64,000 nucleotides of DNA from Qipengyuania qiaonensis (GTDB lineage Bacteria; Pseudomonadota; Alphaproteobacteria; Sphingomonadales; Sphingomonadaceae), in NCBI RefSeq assembly GCF_019711515.1, contig NZ_JAIGNO010000003.1:248001-312000 (forward strand). The letters are read 5' to 3'. A program made the translations under genes and the position numbers. Below are positions 36,619 through 45,317 of the stretch, one piece after another. A model generated the notes under the pieces. It was not told the DNA's origin, ran no database searches, and was given only the letters and a program-made list of their open reading frames with translations. Every line of letters starts with the position of its first letter. The stretch's first letter is position 1.

Positions 36619-37566
36619 TTAAATCCCGAGCTTGCTGCGCGGATCCCCGTTGTCCTTCCATCCCTCGAGCCGCTTGGCAAGGTCCTCGACGTCTTCGGGA
36701 AGCTGGATTTCGAGCGTGACGAGCTGATCGCCGCGGCTTCCGCCCTTGCGCGTGAAACCCTTGCCCTTCAGCCGCAGAACGGTCCCGCCATTGGTGCCGG
36801 ACTTAATCGTCATCATCACGGGACCGTCCACGGTGGGCACTCGTACCTTGCCGCCGTTCACCGCTTCGTCGAGCGTGATCGGCAGGTCGAGGCGCACATC
36901 GTCGCCTTCGCGCCGATAGACCTTGTGCCTGTCGATCGCGATGGTGACGAGTCCATCGCCCGCTCCGCCCGGCCCCTGTTCGCCCTTGCCTTTGAGCCGC
37001 ATCTGCGTGCCATCCTCGACGCCGCCGGGCAGTTTGAGGTCGATCGTCTTGCCATCGGCCAGCGTAATGCGCTGATCTTTAAGAGTCGCGGCATCGGTAA
37101 ATGTTACGCGGAGCTTGTACGCGATGTCCGCACCCTTCTGGGGTGGCGGGCGGCGGCGCTGCTGGGCCCCGCCAAACGGGCCCCCGCCGCGGGGACCGCG
37201 CCCGCCGAACAAGCCGTCGAAAATATCGCCCAGGTCCACTTCCTCATTGCCGAAGCCCTGGAAATCCTCGGCTCTGAACCCTTGCTGTCCACCATTAGGG
37301 CGAAAACCGCCGCCACCGCCCATGCCGCCGAAGGGGCTGGCTGGATTGCCATCCGCGTCTATATCGCCCCGATCAAACCGGGCGCGCTTGTCCTTGTCCG
37401 AGAGAAGGTCGTAAGCTTTGGTGACGTCGGAAAACCGTTCGGCCGCGTTCGGATTGTCCTTGTTGCGGTCGGGATGAAGTTCCTTGGCGAGCTTGCGATA
37501 GGCGCTTTTGATGTCCTTTTCGGAAGCGCTGCGCGTTACGCCAAGGGTGGAATAGGGGTCGGCCAT
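36619..37566 (-). CDS. DnaJ-class chaperone (CbpA-like, no zinc finger)
   Basis: A 315-aa co-chaperone. The J domain is 1-~70 with the HPD motif in 'AKELHPDRNKDN'. A Gly/Phe-rich linker (~75-135, 'GGMGGGGGFRPNGG') follows. Two C-terminal substrate domains ('DAATLKDQRITLADGKTIDLKLPGGVEDGTQMRLKGKGE', 'TIKSGTNGGTVLRLKGKGF') complete it. The four CxxCxGxG zinc repeats of DnaJ are absent, so it is CbpA type. It is the first gene of a dnaJ-yihY-fabI run, with 190 bp of divergent promoter region to pdxH. Confidence 0.92.
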   Translation of the reverse strand: MADPYSTLGVTRSASEKDIKSAYRKLAKELHPDRNKDNPNAAERFSDVTKAYDLLSDKDKRARFDRGDIDADGNPASPFGGMGGGGGFRPNGGQQGFRAEDFQGFGNEEVDLGDIFDGLFGGRGPRGGGPFGGAQQRRRPPPQKGADIAYKLRVTFTDAATLKDQRITLADGKTIDLKLPGGVEDGTQMRLKGKGEQGPGGAGDGLVTIAIDRHKVYRREGDDVRLDLPITLDEAVNGGKVRVPTVDGPVMMTIKSGTNGGTVLRLKGKGFTRKGGSRGDQLVTLEIQLPEDVEDLAKRLEGWKDNGDPRSKLGI

Positions 37567-37756
37567 GGTGTGTTAGCTAATTGCTACGCTTTGCGCATGC
37601 AAGCGCGCGCGGTTTCCTCCCGCGCGCATTGGCGATAGGGGGCTCGACATGGGCGACAATTATCATCTCTGTCCTCGGCATTCCGGGCAAGAACGGGCTG
37701 CGGCGCATTTTGCTCCGGAACATCGCTCCAAGTGTCCATAGTATAAGGAAGGTTCG

Positions 37757-38365
37757 ATGCAGACCGACGAAAGCGCCATTCCGCAAAGCGACCCCTTCAC
37801 TTTATTCGAAGTGTGGTTCGCCGAGGCCCGCGAGAGCGAGCCGAACGACCCGAATGCAATGGCGCTGGCCACCGCTTCGGCGGACGGGTTTCCCTCGGTA
37901 CGCATGGTACTGCTGAAGGGGCACGGGAGCGACGGCTTCGTCTTCTACACCAATGCCGAAAGCCGCAAGGGGGAGCAGATTCGGGCCAATATGCGTGCTG
38001 CGCTGCTGTTTCACTGGAAGAGCCTGCGTCGTCAGATCCGCGTGGAAGGCCCGCTGGAGGAAGTGAGCGAGGCAGAGGCCGACGCCTATTTCCATTCGCG
38101 CCCGCGCGGTTCGCAGATAGCTTCGGCGGCCAGCGACCAGTCGCGTCCGTTGCCCGACCGGCAGGTCTATCTCGACCGGACCCAGGCGCTGGAAGACCGT
38201 TATCCAGAAGGCGATATCCCGCGCCCGCCGCACTGGACGGGATTCAGGCTGAGCCCGCGCCGGATAGAATTCTGGCAGGATCGCCAATATCGCCTGCACG
38301 ACCGCCGCCTGTTCTCCCGTGAAAGCGAAACGGACGCATGGACGAACACGCTGCTCTATCCATGA
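37757..38365 (+). CDS. pdxH: Pyridoxamine 5'-phosphate oxidase
   Basis: A 202-aa FMN enzyme making pyridoxal 5'-phosphate. Family motifs: 'PNAMALATASADGFPSVRMVLLKGHGSDGFVFYTNAESRKG' (FMN binding, ~33-73), 'ALLFHWKSLRRQIRVEGPLE', 'YFHSRPRGSQIASAASDQSRP' and the C-terminal 'WTGFRLSPRRIEFWQDRQYRLHDRRLF'. Its stop overlaps the CDF transporter start as ATGA. Confidence 0.95.
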   Translation: MQTDESAIPQSDPFTLFEVWFAEARESEPNDPNAMALATASADGFPSVRMVLLKGHGSDGFVFYTNAESRKGEQIRANMRAALLFHWKSLRRQIRVEGPLEEVSEAEADAYFHSRPRGSQIASAASDQSRPLPDRQVYLDRTQALEDRYPEGDIPRPPHWTGFRLSPRRIEFWQDRQYRLHDRRLFSRESETDAWTNTLLYP

Positions 38366-39297
38366 CGCCGGACCGGACCAAGCTCGCACGGTCCGCTGCG
38401 CTGGCCTCGATCGCGGTGGCTGCGGTGCTGGTCGCACTGAAGACCTGGGCGAGCTGGCGCACCGGTTCGACCGCCATGCTCGGCAGCCTTGCCGATTCGG
38501 CGCTCGATCTCGTCGCCAGCCTCGCGACGCTGACCGGGGTGTGGATCGCTGCCATGCCAGCCGACGAAGATCACCGCTTCGGTCACGGCAAGGCCGAGGC
38601 GCTGGCGGCGATCTTCCAGGTCATGCTGATCGGCCTATCTGCCTTTGGCATCGCGATCCGCGCGATCATGCAACTTGCCGGGCAGCGCGAAACTGCAGCG
38701 GCGGAGGAAGGGATCGCGGTTTCGCTGATTGCGATAGCGCTGACCTTCGCGCTGCTCGCCCGGCAGCGCTATGTAATGAACCGGACGCGCAGCTTGGCGA
38801 TCCAGACGGACCACCTGCATTACAAATCGGATCTGTTTCTCAACCTGTCGGTCATCGCTGCGCTGGCATTGGATCAATATGCCGGTCTCGGCGTCGTCGA
38901 TCCCCTGTTCGGCCTGGCCATCGCCGCCTGGCTTGCATTCGGGGCGTGGCGCGGGGCGAGCGAAGCGGTCGACGATCTGATGGACCGGGAATGGCCTGAA
39001 GAGAAGCGCCTCGCCTTTGTCGAGGCCGCAGCGAAGCATCCAGAGCTGTCGAATCTTCACGACCTGCGGACCCGCACCAGCGGCAATCGCGATTTCGTAC
39101 AGTTTCACGTCGATCTGCCGCCGATCATGACGATCGAGGAAGCGCACGACATCATCGAACGCGTCGAAGCCGATCTCTGCCGACAGTTTCCCGGCATGGA
39201 ACTGCTCATCCACATCGACCCGGAAGGACATATCGACGAACCCGGTAATCCATTGGTCGAGGAAAACGAGTTCGCCAAGCTGGAGAAGGATTCATGA
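38362..39297 (+). CDS. Cation diffusion facilitator family transporter
   Basis: A 311-aa inner-membrane metal/proton antiporter. Six helices lie in 1-~205. The helix 2 motif 'GSTAMLGSLADSALDLVASLATL' and 'DEDHRFGHGKAEALAAI' carry the His/Asp metal sites, and the loop 'QTDHLHYKSDLFLNLSVIAAL' gives H-x3-D in helix 5. The cytoplasmic C-terminal domain (~210-300) has 'HDLRTRTSGNRDFVQFHVDLP'. Similarity is to FieF (Fe/Zn). The ATG at 38362 overlaps pdxH by ATGA; an ATG at 38338 is possible. Confidence 0.9.
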   Translation: MTPDRTKLARSAALASIAVAAVLVALKTWASWRTGSTAMLGSLADSALDLVASLATLTGVWIAAMPADEDHRFGHGKAEALAAIFQVMLIGLSAFGIAIRAIMQLAGQRETAAAEEGIAVSLIAIALTFALLARQRYVMNRTRSLAIQTDHLHYKSDLFLNLSVIAALALDQYAGLGVVDPLFGLAIAAWLAFGAWRGASEAVDDLMDREWPEEKRLAFVEAAAKHPELSNLHDLRTRTSGNRDFVQFHVDLPPIMTIEEAHDIIERVEADLCRQFPGMELLIHIDPEGHIDEPGNPLVEENEFAKLEKDS

Positions 39298-40091
39298 CCC
39301 GCAAGCTGCCCTATTGGCATGTCGATGCTTTCGCCGGGCGTCCTTTCGCGGGGAACCAGGCGGCGGTGATGCCGCTGGAGGAATGGCTCGACGATGCCAC
39401 CCTGCTGGCCATTGCGGAAGAGAACAACTTCGCCGAAACCGCCTTCCTGATTCGCGACGAGAGCGGCGTTTCGGATTGGGAATTGCGTTGGTTCACTCCA
39501 GCCGAGGAGATTCGGCTTTGCGGCCATGCAACGCTCGCCAGTGGGCATGTATTGCTGACCCGCGATGGCGGCGATCGTGTCACGTTTCTTACGCGCAAAG
39601 CCGGGGTGCTCGAAGTTGCGCGTGCCGAGGCGGGATACGAACTGGCGCTGCCCTTGATTCGGACGGAGCCGGGCGTGTGGGCGGACGCTGTCCGGCTGAT
39701 CGGGACGACGCCGCGGGACATCTGGCTCAGTCCCGATCGCTACGGAGTCTATCTCTTCGAGGACGAGGATCAGGTGCGTGCGCTCGATCCCGATTTGCGC
39801 GGATTGCGGGCCTTGGGGAACGATCAGTTCATTTGCACCGCCCCGGGACGCGATACGGACGTCGTGAGCCGCGTCTTCGTCCCTGGAGGCGGGGTGGACG
39901 AAGACAGCTTTACCGGCTCGGCCCATGCCGCGCTGACTTTTTTCTGGACGGAGCGGCTGGGGCGCGACAGCTTCACCGCATTTCAGGCCTCGCAGCGCGG
40001 CGGACACGCCACCTGCCGTCGCGAGGGAGAACGGGCGGTGCTGTCAGGGCCATGCGTAACCGTGGTCGAAGGCAGTTTTTTGCTGCCCTAG
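39294..40091 (+). CDS. PhzF family isomerase/epimerase-like protein
   Basis: A 265-aa protein with the two-lobed diaminopimelate-epimerase fold of PhzF. The start 'WHVDAFAGRPFAGNQAAVMPL', the catalytic Glu in 'NNFAETAFLI' (~47), 'WFTPAEEIRLCGHATLASGHVL' and 'VDEDSFTGSAHAALTFFW' are diagnostic. The natural substrate of most members is unknown, and no phenazine genes are nearby. It overlaps the transporter by ATGA. Its TAG and the TAG of the convergent beta-lactamase gene share CTAG. Confidence 0.9.
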   Translation: MTRKLPYWHVDAFAGRPFAGNQAAVMPLEEWLDDATLLAIAEENNFAETAFLIRDESGVSDWELRWFTPAEEIRLCGHATLASGHVLLTRDGGDRVTFLTRKAGVLEVARAEAGYELALPLIRTEPGVWADAVRLIGTTPRDIWLSPDRYGVYLFEDEDQVRALDPDLRGLRALGNDQFICTAPGRDTDVVSRVFVPGGGVDEDSFTGSAHAALTFFWTERLGRDSFTAFQASQRGGHATCRREGERAVLSGPCVTVVEGSFLLP

Positions 40092-41218
40092 ATTTGTGGG
40101 TAGAGTTCGACAATGTCGGCCAGCTGCTGGAGCATGGCTTTGCGCTCTTCGGCATTCGAGTGGCCGAGCCGCACCACGGTCAGCTTCTGCGAGGGCGACA
40201 CGAAGATATACTGGCCCATATGGCCGATCAGCGAAAACGCGCTGTGCGAGGCGCGATCGGGGAATAGCGGGTGGTCCTCGCCGTCAGGCAAGGGGCGATT
40301 AAGCCAGGTCTGCAAGCCGTAATGCGGACTGCGCGGGCTTGGTTCGACCATCTCTTCGACCCATTGGCGCGGCACCAGCTGCTCACCGCGATAGGAACCC
40401 TTGTTGCGGAGCAACTCGCCGAGCTTCGCCCAGTCGCGCGCGGTGGCGTGGATCAGGCTTCCGCCGATCAGCGTTCCCGCGCGGTCGAATTCAGGAACTG
40501 CGCTCGTCATCGCCAGCGGAGCGAACAGCCGCGCCTCGAGATAGTCGGCCACCGCCTCGCGGCGAACGTCCGGATCCGCGCTGTCGGTCAGCGCGCGCGC
40601 GGCGATATCGGCGAGGATAACCGTGGTGTTCGACGAATACTCGAATTTCTCCCCCGGCTCCGCTTCGAGTGGCTGGGCCGTGGCATAATCGGCCATGTCG
40701 TCGCGGCCATCGAGGAAGAGCATGCGTACCTCGCCGCTCTCGTAAGGCGGATCGCCTGCTTCCGTATGCTCCAGCCCGCTGCGCATCTGCAGCAGGTGGC
40801 GCAAAGTGATCTCGGCGCGCGGGTCGCCCGTGCGCTGCCAGCGGGGGACTGGGGCCGGTGCATCGAGCCGTAGCAGCCCGTCGGCGACCAGCATGCCGAT
40901 CATCACCGCGGTGACCGTCTTGGCCATCGACCAGCTGACGAAGCGCGTGTCCCTGTCGTATCCCGGCGCATAGCGTTCGACCGCCAGCTTGCCGCCATGA
41001 TAGACCACCAGCGCGCGCGTTTCGCCGAGACCGTCGAGCGTGAACAGCTCGTCGGCCGCGCGGGCCAGCGCCTTGGTCGGAGCGCCGGGGTCGGCAGTCA
41101 CGGCAGCCAGCGCTTCTTCGCTCAAAGGGGGCTCTTCGACAGGGCCGTGGGAGCCGCAGGACGCAAGGCTTGAGGTGGCGAGGGCAAGCGCGATAAGGGG
41201 AACAGGCCGCATGGTCAT
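40088..41218 (-). CDS. Serine hydrolase, class C beta-lactamase-like lipoprotein
   Basis: A 376-aa exported protein. The signal ends in a lipobox 'SLASC' (~residue 21). The penicillin-binding fold shows S-x-x-K in 'SWSMAKTVTAVMIG' (~95), Y-x-N-like 'EYSSNTTVIL', and H-x-G-like 'GHMGQYIFV' near the C-terminus. 'LRHLLQMRSGLEHTE' is typical of EstB/DacB-like esterases. It could be an esterase, a DD-peptidase or a beta-lactamase-related hydrolase; resistance is not implied. It is divergent from a TTG-started membrane protein (29-bp gap). Confidence 0.87.
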   Translation of the reverse strand: MTMRPVPLIALALATSSLASCGSHGPVEEPPLSEEALAAVTADPGAPTKALARAADELFTLDGLGETRALVVYHGGKLAVERYAPGYDRDTRFVSWSMAKTVTAVMIGMLVADGLLRLDAPAPVPRWQRTGDPRAEITLRHLLQMRSGLEHTEAGDPPYESGEVRMLFLDGRDDMADYATAQPLEAEPGEKFEYSSNTTVILADIAARALTDSADPDVRREAVADYLEARLFAPLAMTSAVPEFDRAGTLIGGSLIHATARDWAKLGELLRNKGSYRGEQLVPRQWVEEMVEPSPRSPHYGLQTWLNRPLPDGEDHPLFPDRASHSAFSLIGHMGQYIFVSPSQKLTVVRLGHSNAEERKAMLQQLADIVELYPQI

Positions 41219-41247
41219 GCGGCGTCACTCGCACGAAGGAATCCCGC

Positions 41248-41592
41248 TTGGCAACGGCCAAAACACGCTCCCGCAAATCGCGCCGCTGGCTGTGGCTGGT
41301 CCTGTTGGTCGTCGCACTGCTCGGCGCTGCCTGGTTCGCCTGGGGCGAAGGCTTGCGCAAGACCGGCGGTGTCGGGTCGGCCTATGCGGCGCGGGTAGGA
41401 TGCTCGTGCCGCTTCGTCGCTGGACGCAGTCTCGACGATTGCACCAAGGACAAGCTCGAAGGGATGGAACTGATTTCGCTGAGCGAGGATCCCGAAGCGA
41501 AAAGCGTGACCGCGTCGATTCCGTTCATTGCCTCGGACACGGCAGTATACCGCGAAGGTTATGGCTGTGTATTGCAGGAGTGGCGCGATTAA
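41248..41592 (+). CDS. Hypothetical single-pass membrane protein with conserved cysteines
   Basis: A 114-aa protein. The TTG start has AAGGA seven bases upstream. A basic N-terminus (TRSRKSRR) precedes one helix '[19 protein letters not shown]' (~14-32). The short extracytoplasmic part has five cysteines ('[15 protein letters not shown]', 'GYGCVLQEW'), so disulfides are likely. I do not recognise the family. It is divergent from the serine hydrolase gene and convergent with mnmA, sharing TTAA across the two stop codons. The two divergent genes may be co-regulated. Confidence 0.65.
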   Translation: MATAKTRSRKSRRWLWLVLLVVALLGAAWFAWGEGLRKTGGVGSAYAARVGCSCRFVAGRSLDDCTKDKLEGMELISLSEDPEAKSVTASIPFIASDTAVYREGYGCVLQEWRD

Positions 41593-42755
41593 GCGGCGAC
41601 CCGCGTCGTCGAATCGATCCAGCCTCCGCCCACGACCCTGTCGCCGGCATAGATCACCGCCGCCTGGCCCGGCGCCACGCCGAATTCGGGATCGGCAAAG
41701 CGGACGGTGACTCCCTTCCCGTTGCCGAGCGACCCGTCGAGCATAATGGGGACTGGCTTGGCGAGACTGCGAACCTTGGCTGTCAGGGGCAGGTCGGGCA
41801 GCGGCCCTATGCGATTGGTTTCGACGATATGCGCTTCGCAGACGGCTAGCATACGCTTCGGGCCGACGAGGACCTGCGCCTGAACTGCATCGATCCCCAC
41901 CACATAGAGCGGTTCGGGCTGCCCGCCGATTTCCAGCCCGCGCCGCTGGCCGACCGTATAGTGGATCACGCCTTTATGCTCGCCCAGCATTTCGCCGGTG
42001 GCGGCATGAACGATCGGGCCGGGGCGAGCGCCTTCGGGCCGCATCTTCTTGACGATCTTGGCGTAGTCTCCATCGGGAACGAAGCAGATATCCTGGCTGT
42101 CGGGCTTGGCTGCATTGCGCAGGCCCGCGCTTTCCGCCAGCTCGCGCACCTCGGCCTTGGGCATCCCGCCAAGCGGGAAGCGCAAGAAATCAAGCTGCCC
42201 GTCGGTGGTTGCGTAGAGGAAATAGGACTGGTCGCGAGCCGGATCGGCGGCGCGGTGCAATTCGGGCCCGGCAGCGCCCAGGATGCGGCGGACATAGTGG
42301 CCCGTGGCCAGGCAATCGGCTCCCAGTTCGCGCGCCATATCGAGCAGATCGGTGAACTTCGGGCCCATATTGCAGCGGATACACGGCACCGGTGTGCGCC
42401 CGGCCAGATAATCGTCGGCGAATGTTTCGACCACTTCTTCGCGGAAGGCGCTCTCGTGGTCGTGAACGTAGTGGGCGATGCCCAGCCGTTCGGCTACGGC
42501 CCGCGCATCGCGGATGTCGTCGCCCGCACAGCAGGCGCCCTTGCGCCCCGTCGCTGCGCCGTAATCGTAAAGCTGCAGGGTGATGCCGACGACCTCGGCT
42601 CCCGTGCGCGCGGCCAATGCCGCAACCACGGAACTATCGACGCCGCCCGACATCGCGACGACGATACGGCATTGGGCTGCCGGTCTCGGCAGGTCGAACA
42701 GCGCGGCGGCCTGATCCGGCGAAAGGGTTTCGGTTGCGGGCATGAAGCGCCCCAT
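41589..42755 (-). CDS. mnmA: tRNA-specific 2-thiouridylase MnmA
   Basis: A 388-aa enzyme that adds sulfur to uridine 34 of tRNA-Lys, Glu and Gln. The PP-loop is '[18 protein letters not shown]' (~32-49). Catalytic cysteines are in '[14 protein letters not shown]' and '[13 protein letters not shown]'. '[21 protein letters not shown]' is the family signature. The ATG at 42755 is used; an ATG at 42743 also has an acceptable ribosome site and would give 384 aa. Confidence 0.94.
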   Translation of the reverse strand: MGRFMPATETLSPDQAAALFDLPRPAAQCRIVVAMSGGVDSSVVAALAARTGAEVVGITLQLYDYGAATGRKGACCAGDDIRDARAVAERLGIAHYVHDHESAFREEVVETFADDYLAGRTPVPCIRCNMGPKFTDLLDMARELGADCLATGHYVRRILGAAGPELHRAADPARDQSYFLYATTDGQLDFLRFPLGGMPKAEVRELAESAGLRNAAKPDSQDICFVPDGDYAKIVKKMRPEGARPGPIVHAATGEMLGEHKGVIHYTVGQRRGLEIGGQPEPLYVVGIDAVQAQVLVGPKRMLAVCEAHIVETNRIGPLPDLPLTAKVRSLAKPVPIMLDGSLGNGKGVTVRFADPEFGVAPGQAAVIYAGDRVVGGGWIDSTTRVAA

Positions 42756-42812
42756 ACACGCCTTGCGCGCTTGCGACCAGTAGTTGCCCGTAACGGCGCG
42801 ATCGGAAGCTTC

Positions 42813-43142
42813 ATGGAACGTTTACCATACAGCGTTATTCACAATGGCATGTTTGAGGGGCACATCAACAGAGCGGACTTTCCGGAACCGCGCGAAAGCA
42901 CGGTTTTGCGGCAGTTTCGCTGGACCGACCTGGTAGCGAAGCTCGCCGCGACTCGGGAGCTTCGCGACGAGCTCGCGAAGGTCGACGGCGGGTTCAATGC
43001 GTTCGGCGAAGCGCGCCGCGAAGGCGTTGACGACAGTAAACCGTCGCTTAACCATGATGATTTAAGTCATGGCAAAACGAGCGGGCTAAGCCTTGGGGAA
43101 GCCGCAAGCGATGCGGCGCAAGGCGATAGAGAGAACAAATGA
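42813..43142 (+). CDS. Hypothetical protein translationally coupled to sciP
   Basis: A 109-aa soluble protein with no recognised domain. The ATG at 42813 follows CGGAAGCTTC. Its TGA overlaps the sciP ATG (ATGA at 43139-43142), so the pair is co-translated. The middle part '[34 protein letters not shown]' looks like a conserved helical core; the last ~40 residues are polar and probably disordered. The promoter would lie in the 57-bp gap to the divergent mnmA. Position suggests a cell-cycle-linked role, but this is inference. Confidence 0.68.
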   Translation: MERLPYSVIHNGMFEGHINRADFPEPRESTVLRQFRWTDLVAKLAATRELRDELAKVDGGFNAFGEARREGVDDSKPSLNHDDLSHGKTSGLSLGEAASDAAQGDRENK

Positions 43143-43438
43143 TCGAAAACCAGGACATCCGCCCTGCGCAAGTCATCGGCCCACTCGGGGAGCCGCTGAC
43201 CCTTCGCGACCTGCCTTCGCCTACCACGAAGCGCTGGGTCGTTCGTCGCAAGGCCGAAGTCGTGGCAGCGGTCAATGGCGGCCTATTGACGATCGACGAG
43301 GTCCTCGAGCGTTATTCGCTCAGTCTTGAAGAATTCGCCTCGTGGCAACGCGCGGTCGACCGGTCGGGCATGCAGGGGCTGCGCGTAACTCGCATCCAGC
43401 ATTATCGCGACCTGTACGAGCGCCAGCTGAAGTACTGA
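43139..43438 (+). CDS. sciP: CtrA inhibitor SciP (DUF1153)
   Basis: A 99-aa helix-turn-helix protein that in Caulobacter binds CtrA and represses CtrA-dependent promoters in early cell-cycle stages. The sequence 'PTTKRWVVRRKAEVVAAVNGGLLTIDEVLERYSLSLEEFASWQRAVDRSGMQGLRVTRIQHYR' is the full family signature. The length is typical. It is coupled to a 109-aa unknown protein. A CtrA target list cannot be given from this window. Confidence 0.94.
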   Translation: MIENQDIRPAQVIGPLGEPLTLRDLPSPTTKRWVVRRKAEVVAAVNGGLLTIDEVLERYSLSLEEFASWQRAVDRSGMQGLRVTRIQHYRDLYERQLKY

Positions 43439-43520
43439 CCCTCCCTTTCCGCCCGCCTTGCCGGACGGGAACCAAACATCAATCCGCACGCTCCAACTGC
43501 ATTCCCGTCAGGAAATGCGG

Positions 43521-43546
43521 GGAACCGTTCGTCCCACCGGCCCGTT
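43521..43546 (+). promoter_or_regulatory. EcfG-type general stress promoter
   Basis: GGAAC at 43521-43525 and CGTT at 43543-43546 with exactly 17 bp between. This is the -35/-10 consensus of the alphaproteobacterial general stress sigma factor EcfG. It lies 43 bp upstream of the YeaQ/YmgE gene start, leaving a leader of roughly 35 nt. Confidence 0.7.
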
Positions 43547-43588
43547 GAATGGTCGCACGGGTTGACGGGATAAACAGGAGGAATTGTA

Positions 43589-43852
43589 ATGGGTTGGATT
43601 ATCGCAATCATCGTTGGCGGCATCATCGGCTGGCTTGCCAGCCTGGTCATGAACCGTGACGCATCGATGGGCATCTTCTGGAACATCATCGTCGGCGTTG
43701 TGGGTTCGTTTATCGGCAGCTTTCTCGGCTCGCTCATCGGTGTCGGCGCAACGCTTACTACCTTCAGCGTACCGGGCCTGCTCATGTCGCTCCTTGGCGC
43801 GATCGTGCTGTTGGGTATCGCCAACATGGTTCAGCGCGGCCGCGTTCGCTAA
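43589..43852 (+). CDS. GlsB/YeaQ/YmgE family stress membrane protein
   Basis: An 87-aa protein with three short hydrophobic, glycine-rich helices: 'GWIIAIIVGGIIGWLASLVM', 'GIFWNIIVGVVGSFIGSFLGSLIG', 'PGLLMSLLGAIVLLGIANMV'. This is the transglycosylase-associated (YeaQ/YmgE) family. The ATG is preceded by a near-perfect AGGAGG site. An EcfG promoter upstream and a terminator downstream make it a single-gene stress unit. The molecular role is unknown. Confidence 0.9.
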   Translation: MGWIIAIIVGGIIGWLASLVMNRDASMGIFWNIIVGVVGSFIGSFLGSLIGVGATLTTFSVPGLLMSLLGAIVLLGIANMVQRGRVR

Positions 43853-43864
43853 GCGTCCATAAAA

Positions 43865-43884
43865 CAACATTATCCAACATTATC
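43865..43884 (+). repeat. Tandem duplication of CAACATTATC
   Basis: Two exact adjacent copies of the 10-bp unit CAACATTATC lie between the YeaQ/YmgE stop and its terminator. It is AT-rich compared with the flanks. It may be a simple local duplication. Confidence 0.7.
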
Positions 43885-43887
43885 GAT

Positions 43888-43922
43888 GGGTGGGGCGTCG
43901 GACGGCGCCCACCCTTTGTTTT
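43888..43922 (+). terminator. Rho-independent terminator after the YeaQ/YmgE gene
   Basis: GGGTGGG(G)CG pairs with CGCCCACCC, one bulged G, followed by TTTGTTTT. The remaining ~180 bp to the RND adaptor gene show no further gene; they should hold its promoter. Confidence 0.75.
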
Positions 43923-44100
43923 CGAGATTGGACCTGTGTTGTGCCTGGGCGACATTCGTCAAGCCATGCATGCCTCTGGTCGAAGCCTCGATTGCCCTGC
44001 GTTCGGCCTGCGTCTATCGCACATGGCGAATATCTTGCGCTAAGTGATATAGCAATGTAATACACTGCCTATCCATAGCGCTTCTGGGGCAGGGTAAAAC

Positions 44101-45303
44101 ATGAACTACGAATCTGGAGTAATGGCCGAAAGAGGCGAGCCGATAACGATCGGTCTCGACAATGAGCCTGCCGAATTCGAGGATTCCGCCCGCCGTAGCA
44201 AGCGTCGTCTGATAATCATTGGTTCGCTGATCGTGCTCGCACTGGCCATCGGTGCCTTCTTCGTGATGCGCGGGAGCGGCACAACCACGCCGGTCGGCGA
44301 CGAGAATGCTCAAGCCCCCACCGTGACCGTTATTACCCCTGGCAAAACCACGGTCGACGGTCAGATCACCGCCACCGGGACGCTGTCGGCGCGTCGCGAA
44401 ATGCCGGTCGGCGTCGTCGGCGAAGGTGGTCGCGTGGTGTCGGTGCCGATCGATGCCGGTGACTGGGTACGGCAGGGGCAGGTGCTTGCCAGCATCGACC
44501 AGTCCGTTCAGACCCAGCAGGTCCAGAGTGCCGCCGCCAATATTCAGGTCGCCCAGGCAGATGCAAATCTCGCCCAGGCCAATCTCGATCGCGCGCTGCA
44601 ACTGGTCGAACGCGGGTTCGTCTCCAAGGCCGATATTGATCGCTTGACCGCGACGCGCGATGCCGCAGTGGCCCGGGTCCGTGTGGCGCAGGCACAGCTC
44701 GGTGAATTGCGCGCTCGCAACGCGCGGCTCAACATTCTCGCGCCTGCTTCGGGCTACGTGCTCGAACGCAACGTGGAGCCTGGGCAGACCGTCAGCGGCG
44801 GTGCTGCGCCACTCTTCAGGATCGCGCGCGGCGGCGAGATGGAGATGCTGGCGCGGCTGGGAGAAGACTCGCTCGCATCCATGTCGGTGGGGACTACGGC
44901 GCAAATCCGCCCGGTCGGCACCGACCAACTCTTCACCGGCCAGGTCTGGCAGATTTCGCCGACGATCAGCCAGGAAGACCGCCAGGGTACCGTGCGTATC
45001 GCGCTTTCCTATGCGCCGGGCCTGCGTCCGGGAGGCTTTGCCACCGCGACAATCTCCAGCGGCACGGTCGTGGCGCCGATCCTGCCCGAGAGCGCTGTGC
45101 TTTCCGACCGCGACGGACCATACGTCCTGATCGTCAACGGCGAAAGCAAAGCGGAACGTCGCTCTGTAACGACCGGTGCCGTTACCTCGCGCGGTATCGT
45201 GATAACCGATGGCCTTACCGGCAGCGAAAAGGTGGTGTTGCGCGCTGGCGGCTTCCTGACCGAAGGCGAGACCGTCAAGACACAGATGGCCGAGGCCGAT
45301 TGA
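44101..45303 (+). CDS. RND efflux periplasmic adaptor subunit (membrane fusion protein)
   Basis: A 400-aa protein anchored by one N-terminal helix 'RRLIIIGSLIVLALAIGAFFVM' (~38-59). Lipoyl half-motifs are 'GEGGRVVSVPIDAGDWVRQGQVLASID' and 'LNILAPASGYVLERNVEPGQTV', separated by a coiled-coil hairpin (~135-200). Beta-barrel and membrane-proximal domains follow to the C-terminus. It links the RND permease 14 bp downstream to an outer-membrane channel, not encoded here. No regulator gene is adjacent. Confidence 0.9.
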   Translation: MNYESGVMAERGEPITIGLDNEPAEFEDSARRSKRRLIIIGSLIVLALAIGAFFVMRGSGTTTPVGDENAQAPTVTVITPGKTTVDGQITATGTLSARREMPVGVVGEGGRVVSVPIDAGDWVRQGQVLASIDQSVQTQQVQSAAANIQVAQADANLAQANLDRALQLVERGFVSKADIDRLTATRDAAVARVRVAQAQLGELRARNARLNILAPASGYVLERNVEPGQTVSGGAAPLFRIARGGEMEMLARLGEDSLASMSVGTTAQIRPVGTDQLFTGQVWQISPTISQEDRQGTVRIALSYAPGLRPGGFATATISSGTVVAPILPESAVLSDRDGPYVLIVNGESKAERRSVTTGAVTSRGIVITDGLTGSEKVVLRAGGFLTEGETVKTQMAEAD

Positions 45304-45317
45304 CCGGGGGCAAGTAG

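Noticed and set aside
37567-37640. CTTG...-type heat-shock promoter before the DnaJ-class gene
   Set aside because: A CTTG element is present but no -10 element close to the RpoH consensus sits at the right spacing.
43048-43066. TTAA...TTAA pair near sciP as a CtrA box
   Set aside because: The spacing is 10 bp, not the 7 bp of the CtrA consensus, and it lies inside the upstream coding sequence.
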